From assembly GCF_009765275.1 (NCBI RefSeq), contig NZ_VOPH01000002.1, positions 372,001 to 436,000 on the forward strand: a DNA stretch of 64,000 nt, given 5' to 3'. This DNA comes from Chachezhania sediminis. GTDB taxonomy: Bacteria > Pseudomonadota > Alphaproteobacteria > Rhodobacterales > Rhodobacteraceae. Positions within the stretch are counted from its first letter, which is position 1, and every line of letters starts with the position of its first letter. The position numbers and the translations under genes are program-made. Below are positions 44,538-52,685 of the stretch, one piece after another. The notes below the pieces were generated by a model. It searched no databases. It was given only the letters and a program-made list of their open reading frames with translations, and had not been told where the DNA came from.

Positions 44538-46019
44538 ATGAAACGTTCAACCGGTAGAAAGTCCATGTCCGCAGCCTTCAGCACCTCCTCCTATACCTCC
44601 GCGCCCCAGATCCTGCTTCAGGACGTTCTGACCGATCCTGACGCCCATATCCTGTCCAGCACGCCGGGGCGGATCGATTATGGCACCAACCCGATGCGGG
44701 ATACCTATACCCAGTTCTTCGGCTGGGCGATGACCAGCGGCGGCACGGGCTTTGTCACCGACATCGACGTCTACTGGCCGAACCAGGGGTCGCTGGGTTT
44801 CCACATGGACGACCTGCCGGAAATTCCGCTGCAGGACCTGTTCGCCGTGACCGACATGATCCAGCTGCAGACCGTTCTGGGCCGGACCGACTGGACGGGT
44901 CACGGCAACGGCTACAGCCAGTCGTTCTGGGGTTTCTACAGCGAGGATACGATCGAAGCTGGCGGCGGCGACGATGTCTACCGCGCGACCATGGCGCCCG
45001 GTCAGGCCCGGAACATCGTCGACCGCTTCGATGGCGAAGAGGGCGAAGACAGCGTCAACCTGCACTACCTGAACGCGCCGGTGAGCATCGAGAACGGTGT
45101 CGTGACCTTCCAAGAGATGGTCAACGGCATGTCCTACCAGCGCCAGCTGGTGATGGAGAGCGTCGAGGACGTGACCGGCACCCGCTTTGACGACACGTTC
45201 CGGGGCACGGACGCGCCGAACAGGTTCTTCGGCGGCGGCGGAGAAGACAGGATCATCGGCGGCGGATCCTCTGACCATCTCAACGGCAACGGTGGTGCGG
45301 ACGTGATCAAGGGCCTGGGCGGAAGTGACATCATCTACGGCGGTGGTGGGGCCGACAAGCTGTTCGGCAATGGCGGTCAGGACACGATGTCCGGCGGTGG
45401 CGGGGCCGATACCCTGCTGGGCGGTGGCGGCGACGACACGCTCGATGGCAACGGTGGCGGCGACATCCTGAAAGGCCATGGCGGCAACGACTTGCTGTAT
45501 GGCGGAAAGGGGGCCGACGAGTTGAACGGCGGTGGCGGCAGCGACAGCCTTTTCGGCGGCAAGGGCGCCGACACGCTTTTCGGCCGTGGCGGAGCCGACG
45601 AGCTGTACGGTGGCCAGGGCGATGACACGCTCAATGCCGGCGGCGGCAAGGATATGCTGTACGGTGGCAAGGGCCATGACATCCTGAACGGCGGCGGTGG
45701 CGCCGACCAGCTGAGCGGCGGCCAGGGTGACGACATCCTGAACGGCGATGGCGGCAAGGATATCCTGGAGGGCGGCAAGGGCGCCGACGTCCTGACCGGC
45801 GGCGGCGGCAAGGACGAGTTCGTCTTCGACGTCACCAATGGCCGGCAGGGAAATGACCGGATCACCGATTTCCACATGAAGGCCGACACGCTGACCTTCG
45901 TCGGCCTGTCGAGCGATCCGGACGTGACCCATGTGGGGGCGGACACCTTCATCATGTATGATGGCGGCTCGGTCCTGTTGGAAAACGTGCACCTGTCGGA
46001 CGACCAGATCCTGGCCTGA
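44538..46019 (+). CDS. RTX-repeat calcium-binding protein
   Basis: Protein of 493 aa with no Sec signal. Residues about 1-225 match no family I recognise. Residues about 229-430 are a run of nonapeptide RTX repeats (GGxGxDxLx type) that fold as a calcium-binding beta roll. The C-terminal 60 residues (ITDFHMKADTLTFVGL...) look like a type I secretion end. No ABC/HlyD/TolC secretion genes are nearby, so export must use a system encoded elsewhere. MSAAFSTSS at 44565 is an alternative start. It is followed by a cluster of four palindromic repeats. Confidence 0.9.
   Translation: MKRSTGRKSMSAAFSTSSYTSAPQILLQDVLTDPDAHILSSTPGRIDYGTNPMRDTYTQFFGWAMTSGGTGFVTDIDVYWPNQGSLGFHMDDLPEIPLQDLFAVTDMIQLQTVLGRTDWTGHGNGYSQSFWGFYSEDTIEAGGGDDVYRATMAPGQARNIVDRFDGEEGEDSVNLHYLNAPVSIENGVVTFQEMVNGMSYQRQLVMESVEDVTGTRFDDTFRGTDAPNRFFGGGGEDRIIGGGSSDHLNGNGGADVIKGLGGSDIIYGGGGADKLFGNGGQDTMSGGGGADTLLGGGGDDTLDGNGGGDILKGHGGNDLLYGGKGADELNGGGGSDSLFGGKGADTLFGRGGADELYGGQGDDTLNAGGGKDMLYGGKGHDILNGGGGADQLSGGQGDDILNGDGGKDILEGGKGADVLTGGGGKDEFVFDVTNGRQGNDRITDFHMKADTLTFVGLSSDPDVTHVGADTFIMYDGGSVLLENVHLSDDQILA
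45226..45814 (+). repeat. 27-bp-period tandem repeats encoding RTX nonapeptides
   Basis: About twenty degenerate 27-bp units rich in GGCGGTGGCGG, each encoding one RTX nonapeptide. The period is exact, which keeps the opposite strand open as well. Confidence 0.85.
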
Positions 46020-46066
46020 TCCAAGGGCGGTGCGCGGCTGAGTCTACGTGCGATGCGCACGTCAAC

Positions 46067-46087
46067 GGTGCGTGGGAACCACGCACC
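46067..46087. repeat. GTGCGTGG palindromic repeat, copy 4
   Basis: Arms GGTGCGTGG and CCACGCACC separated by GAA. First of the cluster of four. Confidence 0.8.
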
Positions 46088-46134
46088 TTTGACGCCGAGG
46101 TGCGGATGATCCACAGGCCGGAACCGATGCCACG

Positions 46135-46160
46135 CGTAGGGTGCGTGGTTTCCACGCACC
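46135..46160. repeat. GTGCGTGG palindromic repeat, copy 5
   Basis: CGTAGGGTGCGTGG, TTT, CCACGCACC; identical over the core to the copy at 11313. Confidence 0.8.
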
Positions 46161-46210
46161 ATGGTCCCTACGGAAACAGGCGGATGGTCGGACGGGTCCG
46201 GAGTCGGTCA

Positions 46211-46238
46211 CGGTGCGTGCAGAGCACACACCCTACGG
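46211..46238. repeat. GTGCGTGG palindromic repeat, copy 6
   Basis: Degenerate copy: CGGTGCGTG, CAGAG, CACACACCCTACGG. Confidence 0.7.
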
Positions 46239-46283
46239 CCTTGGTCTGTCGCCTTCGGGGCGGTTCGCGCACGATGTCCGCCC

Positions 46284-46310
46284 CGTAGGGTGCGTGGTTC
46301 CCCACGCACC
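46284..46310. repeat. GTGCGTGG palindromic repeat, copy 7
   Basis: CGTAGGGTGCGTGG, TTCC, CCACGCACC; it ends 17 bp before the polA stop. Confidence 0.8.
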
Positions 46311-46326
46311 ATGCCCGGCCTTCGGT

Positions 46327-49134
46327 TCAGTGCGCCGCGGCCCAGTTCGCCCCCTGTCCGGCATCCACGACCAGCGCCACGTCGAGCTTCACCGCCGGAT
46401 CGGCCGCGTTTTCCATGACCGCGCGCGCGGCGGCGATTGTCTTGTCCACCTCGCCTTCCGCCACTTCGAACAGCAGTTCGTCGTGGACCTGCAGCAGCAT
46501 CTTCGCCGACAGGCCCGCGATCGCGTCGGGCATACGGATCATCGCCCGGCGGATGATGTCCGCTGCCGTGCCCTGGATCGGCGCGTTGATCGCCGCGCGC
46601 TGGGCAAAACCGGCCTTGGGCCCGCGGGCGTTGATTTCCGGGGTATGGATCCGCCGGCCGAACAGCGTCTGAACGTGGCCGTGTTCCTTGGCAAAGGCCT
46701 TGGTCGCGTCCATGTAGGTGCGGATGCCGGGGAACCGTTCGAAATAGCGGTCGATGAAGCCCTGCGCCTCGGACCGGGGGATCCGCAGGTTCCGCGCCAG
46801 GCCGAAACCGGAAATCCCGTAGATGACGCCGAAGTTGATCGCCTTGGCCCGGCGGCGGATGTCGGGCGTCATCTCCTCCAGCGGCACGTCGAACATTTCC
46901 GACGCGGTCATCGCGTGGATATCCAGCCCGTCGGCAAAGGCCTGTTTCAGTTCCGGAATGTCGGCGATATGGGCCAGGATGCGAAGTTCGATCTGGGAAT
47001 AGTCCAGACTGACCAGCACGTTGCCCTCTTCTGCGACAAAGGCCTCGCGGATTCGGCGGCCTTCTTCGGTCCGGACGGGGATGTTCTGCAGGTTCGGATC
47101 GGTGGATGCCAACCGGCCGGTGGAGGCCCCGGCGATGGAATAGGACGTGTGGACCCGGCCCGTATCCGCGTTGATGTGTTCCTGCAGGGCGTCGGTGTAG
47201 GTCGACTTCAGCTTGGACAACTGCCGCCAGTCCAGGATGCGACCCGGCAGGTCGTGGGTGGTCGCCAGATCCTCCAGAACGTCCGCCGGGGTGGAATACT
47301 TGCCGTTTTTGCCCCGCTGACCGCCTTCAAGCCCCATCTTGTCGAACAGGATCTCGCCCACCTGGCTGGGCGAGCCCACGTTGAACGTCTCGCCGGCCAG
47401 TTCGTGGATCTCGGCCTCCAGCCCCGCCATCTTCTGCGCGAAGGCCGAGGACATGCGCGACAGGGTCTGGCGGTCCACCTTGACGCCGTCCATCTCCATC
47501 TTCGCCAGGACAGGCACCAGCGGACGTTCCAGCGTTTCGTAAACCGTCGTCACCTTCTCGCGGTGAAGCTCGGGCTTCAGCGCTTCCCACAGGCGCAGGG
47601 TGATGTCCGCATCCTCGGCCGCATAGGCGGTGGCCTCGGCAATCGGCACCAGGTCGAAGGTCCGGGCCGACTTGCCAGACCCCAGCAGCGGCTTGATCGG
47701 GATCGGCGTGTGGCCAAGATAGCGTTCGGACAGCGTGTCCATCCCGTGCCCGTGCAGGCCCGCATGCTGGACATAGGAGATCAGCATCGTGTCGTCGATC
47801 GGCGCCACGTTCACGTCGTAGCGGGCAAAGATCTTGGCGTCGTATTTCATGTTCTGGCCGATCTTCAGGACTGCCGGATCCTGAAGCACCGGTTTCAGCG
47901 CGGCAATCGCGTCGTCCAGCGGGATCTGGCCTTCCTCCCGCGCGTCCGACCCGAAAAGGTCGTCCGCCTCGCCCTTGCGGTGGGCCAGGGGGATATAGCA
48001 GGCCTCGCCCGCCACGACGGACAGAGAGATGCCGACAAGGTCGGCCGTCATCTCGTTCAGGCCCGTCGTCTCGGTGTCGACGGCGACATAGCCGCGTTCG
48101 TTGATCTTCGCGATCCAGGCGTTCAGCGCATCCATGTCCCGGACGCATTCGTACTTTTCGGTGTCGAAGGGCACGTCGACGGCCGGCGCCTCGCCCACGC
48201 TTTCCGGGGCGGTGGGCGCCTTGATCTCGGGCGCCTCGACACCGATCTGGTCGGCGATCCGCTTGGTCAGCGTGCGGAACTCCATTTCGGCCAGGAAGGG
48301 CATCAGCACCTCCGGGTCGGGTTCCAGCACTTCCAGGTCGTCCAGGGTGAAGTCCAGCGGCGTTTCGCAATCCAGCTGCACCAGCTGCCGCGACAGGCGG
48401 ATCTGGTCGGCATGGTCGATCAGCGTCTGGCGGCGCTTGGGCTGCTTGATCTCCTCGGCCCTCTCCAGCAGCGCGTCCAGGTCGCCGTATTCGTTGATCA
48501 GCAACGCGGCGGTCTTGATCCCGATCCCTGGCGCACCCGGCACGTTGTCGACGGAATCGCCGGCCAGCGCCTGCACGTCGACCACGCGGTCGGGCTTGAC
48601 CCCGAACTTTTCGACCACGCCGTCCACGCCGATGCGGCGGTTCTTCATGGCATCCAGCATCTCGACCCCGTCGCCGACCAGCTGCATCAGGTCCTTGTCG
48701 GAGGAGATGATCGTGACCCGTCCGCCCGCGTCCCGCGCCTGGCAGGCCAGCGTCGCGATGATGTCGTCGGCCTCGAACCCTTCCAGTTCCTTGCAGGCGA
48801 TATTGAAGGCACGGGTCGCCTCGCGGGTCAGGGGCATCTGCGGGCGCAGGTCCTCGGGCATTTCCTCGCGGTTGGCCTTGTAGAGCGGGTAGAGGTCGTT
48901 GCGGAACGTGTGCGACCCCTTGTCGAAGATGACGGCGGCATGGGTTGGCGCGTCGGGGCCTGCATTGTCCTCGATGTACCGGAACAGCATGTTGCAGAAG
49001 CCGGCCACGGCACCGATGGGCACGCCATCGGATTTCCGCGTCAGCGGCGGCAGCGCGTGGTAGGCCCGGAAGATGAAGGCGGACCCGTCGATCAGGTGCA
49101 GATGGCAGCCCTTGCCGAATTTCGTGTCGGTCAT
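46327..49134 (-). CDS. polA: DNA polymerase I
   Basis: Replication/repair polymerase of 935 aa with all three domains. The N-terminal 5'-3' exonuclease begins LHLIDGSAFIFRAYHALPPLTR. The 3'-5' exonuclease has the DxE motif in VAVDTETTGLNEM. The polymerase domain has motif A SLDYSQIELRILAHI, motif B RRAKAINFGVIYGISGFGLA and motif C LQVHDELLFE. The proofreading acidic residues are retained, unlike in some bacteria. GGGGGA lies 6 bp upstream of the ATG. It is convergent with the RTX gene. Confidence 0.97.
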   Translation of the reverse strand: MTDTKFGKGCHLHLIDGSAFIFRAYHALPPLTRKSDGVPIGAVAGFCNMLFRYIEDNAGPDAPTHAAVIFDKGSHTFRNDLYPLYKANREEMPEDLRPQMPLTREATRAFNIACKELEGFEADDIIATLACQARDAGGRVTIISSDKDLMQLVGDGVEMLDAMKNRRIGVDGVVEKFGVKPDRVVDVQALAGDSVDNVPGAPGIGIKTAALLINEYGDLDALLERAEEIKQPKRRQTLIDHADQIRLSRQLVQLDCETPLDFTLDDLEVLEPDPEVLMPFLAEMEFRTLTKRIADQIGVEAPEIKAPTAPESVGEAPAVDVPFDTEKYECVRDMDALNAWIAKINERGYVAVDTETTGLNEMTADLVGISLSVVAGEACYIPLAHRKGEADDLFGSDAREEGQIPLDDAIAALKPVLQDPAVLKIGQNMKYDAKIFARYDVNVAPIDDTMLISYVQHAGLHGHGMDTLSERYLGHTPIPIKPLLGSGKSARTFDLVPIAEATAYAAEDADITLRLWEALKPELHREKVTTVYETLERPLVPVLAKMEMDGVKVDRQTLSRMSSAFAQKMAGLEAEIHELAGETFNVGSPSQVGEILFDKMGLEGGQRGKNGKYSTPADVLEDLATTHDLPGRILDWRQLSKLKSTYTDALQEHINADTGRVHTSYSIAGASTGRLASTDPNLQNIPVRTEEGRRIREAFVAEEGNVLVSLDYSQIELRILAHIADIPELKQAFADGLDIHAMTASEMFDVPLEEMTPDIRRRAKAINFGVIYGISGFGLARNLRIPRSEAQGFIDRYFERFPGIRTYMDATKAFAKEHGHVQTLFGRRIHTPEINARGPKAGFAQRAAINAPIQGTAADIIRRAMIRMPDAIAGLSAKMLLQVHDELLFEVAEGEVDKTIAAARAVMENAADPAVKLDVALVVDAGQGANWAAAH

Positions 49135-49521
49135 GTCATCCCCCTTAGCGACGCGCCGCCCCGTTATCCGGCATCGCAGCAGTCATCGCAATCGCCCTTT
49201 CCGGCGGTGTGAAGCCCGGGTGCGGGCCCCACTCCGGTCCGCGGCGAAGGCCAGCCGCACATGACCGACTCGGGCCTTTTCGGCCGCCTGCCTCATGGAA
49301 ATCACGGGCCAACCCGCACCGGCCCCGCGTCCGCTCGAAAACATGAGCGTGCCCTCTGGTGGACCCGAAAGCCTTTGGCGGCTATGGTTTATCCATTCTT
49401 CGAAACCATTCGGTCAAAGCCTGACAGGCCGACCGGATCCTGCAACAAGCCCCTAGGCCCAGATGGGCCGCACGGCAATGGATACAGAACCGGAAAGGGG
49501 CCTGCACATGGCCTGGCAACC
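49135..49521. other. 387-bp gap between polA and the acyltransferase
   Basis: Divergent gap that must hold both promoters. The frame of the acyltransferase is open back to an ATG at 49261, but that sequence does not look like protein of the same family. No repeat of either family. A few AT-richer spots (for example GGTTTATCC near 49388) may be promoter parts. Confidence 0.4.
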
Positions 49522-50775
49522 ATGAACGTCATTGCCACGACCCGGCCCGGCGCCCTTGCGGTGCCGCCCGGCCCGCGCCTGGCCCTGATCCTCTCGGCCG
49601 TCATCTTCGCCTTCTACTGCTGGTACGTCTATTCCGGCGCGGGCGAGGCGCTCTATGAATGGACCAAGACCTGGGCGCCCTATTCCGTCCGCCAGTACCT
49701 GGGGATGAGCAAGCGATTCCTCTGGCAATACGGGCACGTGGTGTTCCTGTTCGGGCTGCTGGTCCTGTCGCGCTACATCTTCCTGTCGGACCGCAGCCTT
49801 CCCCTGTCGGGAAAGGTCATGGATTTCGCGGTCCGCTATTCCTCGGTCGTGTTCCTGTGCCACTTCCCGATCCTTTTCTTCCTGGCCGCCGTTACGCCGT
49901 ACAACAAGGACAGCGTGATCCAGCAGATCGCGCTTCTGGGGACAACGCTGGCGCTGTGCATCGCGATGGGCCAGATCTGCTTTGCCGTGAAGCCCGCCTT
50001 CGACCGTTGGCAGAGGTCGTTGCTGGCCTGGGCCGACCGGCGCTTCCCACGGTCCGACCGGGTGGAAACGGCAACGGTGCCGCTGAAGATCACCCGCTCG
50101 CACAGCGAATTCCTGAATTACGTCAAGGTCCTGGCCATGTTCTGCGTGGTGCTTGGCCATTTCAGCTTCAACCGCCTGTCGACGATCCACATCCCCGGCT
50201 TCGACGGCGCCGCACCGCGTTTCGCGGTGCCTGCCTTCTTCATGATCTCGGGCTATTTCCTGATGATGTCGATCGACCGGTCCCGCTCCGGTCCCATGGC
50301 ACTGTCGATCAAGCGGGGCTTCAGCCTGTACTACGTCATCGTCCCGGCGCTGGTCATGACGATCATCCTCGACCGCTTCGGCATCCCGGCGAACCCGCAG
50401 CTCTATGATTTCCAGGACTACTACACGCTCGATACGCTGCAGAAGCCTTATGCCCCGTGGGAGATCGGGGCGGCCTTCACCTCCAGCCTGGCCTACATGA
50501 ACAGTTCCTGGTGGTTCGCCTTCCTGGGCGTGCAAGGCGATCACGGGGGCATGCGGGCCTTCTCGAACGACCCCTACTGGTTCATGTGCTACCTGATCCC
50601 GTTCTCGATCCTGCTGATCGCCGGACGGCTGCTGCATGGGCCCGCGCGCTGGATCGCCTATGTCCTGTGGCTGGTGATCTACGGCATCCCGATCCTGCTT
50701 CTGACGCCGCTCTTCTTGTCCGGAAGCCTGGCCTATGTCATCCACAAGCGGTGGGGTGTTCCCAGTTCGGAGTGA
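49522..50775 (+). CDS. Membrane acyltransferase (Acyl_transf_3 type) with apparently permuted halves
   Basis: Integral membrane protein of 417 aa with about ten hydrophobic segments, expected to transfer acyl groups to a glycan. The order of parts is unusual. Residues about 95-190 (FAVRYSSVVFLCHFPILFFLAAV and following) look like the C-terminal end of OafA/ExoZ-type acyltransferases. Residues about 195-270 (FLNYVKVLAMFCVVLGHFSF, then FAVPAFFMISGYFLM) look like their N-terminal start, including the key histidine. The stop is 4 bp before an exported hydrolase gene, so the two are probably one operon. Start chosen at MNVIATTRPG, the first Met before a membrane segment. Confidence 0.72.
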   Translation: MNVIATTRPGALAVPPGPRLALILSAVIFAFYCWYVYSGAGEALYEWTKTWAPYSVRQYLGMSKRFLWQYGHVVFLFGLLVLSRYIFLSDRSLPLSGKVMDFAVRYSSVVFLCHFPILFFLAAVTPYNKDSVIQQIALLGTTLALCIAMGQICFAVKPAFDRWQRSLLAWADRRFPRSDRVETATVPLKITRSHSEFLNYVKVLAMFCVVLGHFSFNRLSTIHIPGFDGAAPRFAVPAFFMISGYFLMMSIDRSRSGPMALSIKRGFSLYYVIVPALVMTIILDRFGIPANPQLYDFQDYYTLDTLQKPYAPWEIGAAFTSSLAYMNSSWWFAFLGVQGDHGGMRAFSNDPYWFMCYLIPFSILLIAGRLLHGPARWIAYVLWLVIYGIPILLLTPLFLSGSLAYVIHKRWGVPSSE

Positions 50776-50779
50776 TCGC

Positions 50780-51532
50780 ATGACCCAGACCGCCGTCTTT
50801 CGCCGTCCGTTGTTCCCGTCCATCCGGCGGCTGACCGCGTTGCTGGTCCTGGCGCTGGCCTCGGCCACCGGTGTCGCGGCGGACCCGATCCGTTATGCGA
50901 CCTACGATTCCTTCACCCTTTACAAGGCCGATCCCGGACCCCTGAAGGACGATGTCCTGTTCGTGTTCCACGGCTTCGGCTCCGCCGTGCCGAACGGCGC
51001 CTACAAGCGCGTCGACAAGGTCTTTCGCCAGCACTATTCGGTGATCGGCTTCAACTACGACTACTTCGACTTCGCCGCCAACGACGCCTTCATGGACCAG
51101 GTCTGGACCGAGATCCTGAAGGACCGGAACGTGACCTTCGTCGGCACCTCGCTGGGCGGGTTCTGGGCCAACTACTATGCCCAGATATACGGCGTGACGC
51201 GCGAGATCCTGGTGAACCCGGCGGTCGACCCGGCCGAACAGCTGAAACAGTTCATCGGGATCCTTGCGGTGGAAAAGCGCAACCAGGTCATCGATGTCAC
51301 GGCCGAAGCCGTCGAAAGCTATCGCGCCCGCACGGTTGCGCCGCAGCCCGGGATCGACCGGCTGGTGATCCTGTCCCGCGACGACGCGGTGCTGGACTAC
51401 CGACTGGCGGAACGGGCCTATGACCTGCCCGACACGACCATGCTGATCTTCGACGACGGCGGCCACACGGTCGACATGCGCCAGGCACGCTACCTGGACG
51501 CGATCGGGGCCTTCCTGAAGACGGACGGCTGA
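50780..51532 (+). CDS. Exported alpha/beta hydrolase
   Basis: Esterase-fold protein of 250 aa with an N-terminal signal peptide (LTALLVLALASATGVAA). The oxyanion region VFHGFGSA, the nucleophile elbow GTSLGG, an Asp in VILSRDDAVLDY and a His in DDGGHTVDM form a plausible catalytic triad. The YNYAQIYG-type segment after the elbow (FWANYYAQIYG) recalls YqiA-like esterases. It probably acts in the periplasm. It lies 4 bp after the acyltransferase, which suggests work on the same acyl ester (inference). Confidence 0.8.
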   Translation: MTQTAVFRRPLFPSIRRLTALLVLALASATGVAADPIRYATYDSFTLYKADPGPLKDDVLFVFHGFGSAVPNGAYKRVDKVFRQHYSVIGFNYDYFDFAANDAFMDQVWTEILKDRNVTFVGTSLGGFWANYYAQIYGVTREILVNPAVDPAEQLKQFIGILAVEKRNQVIDVTAEAVESYRARTVAPQPGIDRLVILSRDDAVLDYRLAERAYDLPDTTMLIFDDGGHTVDMRQARYLDAIGAFLKTDG

Positions 51533-51554
51533 CCGTTACGCCGGCAAGCGCCGC

Positions 51555-51737
51555 TCAGGCGGCCTTTTCGGCAAAGTCCTTGTGGACGTACTTGCAGTCG
51601 CAATAGCCGCATTCGACAAAGCCGGTGTCGTGGGGGATCTGCAGCCAGACGCGGGGATGGCCAAGGGCGCCCTCTCCGCCGTCGCAGGCGATGCGGTACT
51701 TGTCCACGATCTTGGTTTCCGGCGCGTCGATGGTCAT
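51555..51737 (-). CDS. Small zinc-finger protein (zf-CHCC, NDUFS6-like)
   Basis: Protein of 60 aa beginning [21 protein letters not shown] and carrying the C-x8-H-x14-C-x2-C zinc pattern in [29 protein letters not shown]. It is related to the accessory zinc subunit of respiratory complex I (NDUFS6/NdhM-like proteins of alphaproteobacteria). Start at 51737; upstream in-frame sequence is GC-rich gap without family resemblance. Function in bacteria is inferred. Confidence 0.85.
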   Translation of the reverse strand: MTIDAPETKIVDKYRIACDGGEGALGHPRVWLQIPHDTGFVECGYCDCKYVHKDFAEKAA

Positions 51738-51951
51738 CTGGGGCGTCCTCGGCTGCAGGTGGCTGGCGTTCCCGGATTTATGCGGCAGCTCCGCGCAGGG
51801 GACAAGGGGGCAAGGCGTCGCTCTTGTCCCGCGCCCGCGGCGGCTCGCCCGTCCCCGCCTGCCCGTCCCCGCCGCGCCGGTCAGATCCGTTCCGGATCCT
51901 CCTGCCGCCACGGGCGCGCGGCCTTTCTTGGCCGGCGCCACGGCGGGGGCT

Positions 51952-52419
51952 TCAGCCCCGGTCGATTCGCGCCTGGTAGCAGTTGTTCCGCGCCGACCGG
52001 ACATGGACATAGGCCACGTCCTCGCGCGTCAGCACCTCGGCCGCATAGTCCCGCATCGCTTCCGACGCCACGATCCGGCCGGTGCCATAGACGATCCGGT
52101 CCTCCGCCGAATAGCCCTTCAGCAGGTAATCGGGCGCGCTTTGCAGGACTGGGGGGACGGCGCCGTCATCCTCGTGGCGCTCGCACGGATCGGCGCACAG
52201 GAAGATCGGCCCGGCCTCGGCATAGGGCTGCAGCTTCGGGAACGGCCGGAAGGCCAGGACCAGCATCTCGGCCCCCGCCGGCACATCCCGCAGGCAATGG
52301 CGGCAGGGCGTGCCCGCCCCGTCCGAGATCTTTCGTTCCGGCACATGGCCATGGGCATCGGGCCCGCCCGTCTGCAGCGCGCGGACGACATCTGTGGGAA
52401 GGGCTTGGAAACGGGGCAT
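51952..52419 (-). CDS. DUF1203 family protein
   Basis: Conserved unknown of 155 aa. Signature parts are [34 protein letters not shown] and the end [13 protein letters not shown]. The cysteine/histidine content suggests a metal or redox role, but nothing is proven. It is divergent from dnaE2, with a structured repeat between them. Confidence 0.85.
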   Translation of the reverse strand: MPRFQALPTDVVRALQTGGPDAHGHVPERKISDGAGTPCRHCLRDVPAGAEMLVLAFRPFPKLQPYAEAGPIFLCADPCERHEDDGAVPPVLQSAPDYLLKGYSAEDRIVYGTGRIVASEAMRDYAAEVLTREDVAYVHVRSARNNCYQARIDRG

Positions 52420-52498
52420 CGCATATCTCCTGTTGGACGCCTCCTTCCTGCCCGCCGCCGCCCCCGCCGGGCGACCCGGAAGCTGCGCAATGGGTCAC

Positions 52499-52522
52499 GG
52501 TGCGTGGCGCCCCCGCACCCTG
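52499..52522. repeat. GTGCGTGG palindromic repeat, copy 8
   Basis: Degenerate copy: GGTGCGTGG, then CGCCC, then CCGCACCCTGC. It lies upstream of DUF1203 and near structured element copy 4. Confidence 0.6.
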
Positions 52523-52570
52523 CGCGGGGCCTCATCCGCCACTCTCGGAACCCGGGCACCTCGGCCCCTG

Positions 52571-52633
52571 ACTTCTTTGGTCTTCAAATACCTCGGGGGG
52601 AGCGCCGCAGGCGCGTGGGGGGCAGAGCCCCCT
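52571..52633 (-). repeat. Structured interspersed element, copy 4
   Basis: Reverse orientation: conserved tail (CTTCTTTGGTCTTCAAATAC as read on +), short variable hairpin with arms GCGCC/GGCGC, then GGGGGGC/GCCCCC. It ends about 20 bp before the dnaE2 SOS-like box. Confidence 0.8.
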
Positions 52634-52655
52634 CTTTCACCGGGACTCCAAAAGA

Positions 52656-52670
52656 GAACAAAACAGGAAT
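52656..52670 (+). promoter_or_regulatory. LexA (SOS) box-like site before dnaE2
   Basis: GAAC, seven bases, GAAT: one mismatch from the alphaproteobacterial LexA direct repeat GAAC-N7-GAAC. It overlaps a TATACT -10-like hexamer (52670-52675), 16-30 bp before the dnaE2 start, which is where a repressor would block transcription. dnaE2 genes are usually under SOS control. Confidence 0.6.
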
Positions 52671-52685
52671 ATACTCCCCGACGGG

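Larger units (their letters stand above)
46020..46326. other. Repeat-filled gap between RTX gene and polA
   Basis: Convergent 307-bp gap. It contains four copies of the GTGCGTGG palindrome (46067, 46135, 46211, 46284) spaced 68-76 bp apart and no gene. Confidence 0.7.

Noticed and set aside
45226-45814. Tandem repeats considered as CRISPR or a satellite array
   Set aside because: The 27-bp period encodes RTX nonapeptides in one long reading frame.
44547-45992. 481-codon minus-strand frame opposite the RTX gene
   Set aside because: It arises because the 27-bp repeats are in phase, so no stops appear on the other strand. No family match.
46020-46326. CRISPR-like appearance of the four regularly spaced palindromes
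   Set aside because: Spacing is unequal (68, 76 and 73 bp), the repeats differ and flip orientation, copies occur elsewhere singly, and no cas gene is present.
46141-49212. 1023-codon plus-strand frame opposite polA
   Set aside because: Shadow of polA, which has all polymerase motifs.
49261-49521. N-terminal extension of the acyltransferase
   Set aside because: Polar, Pro/Arg-rich sequence with no membrane segment and no ribosome site; it looks like intergenic DNA read through.
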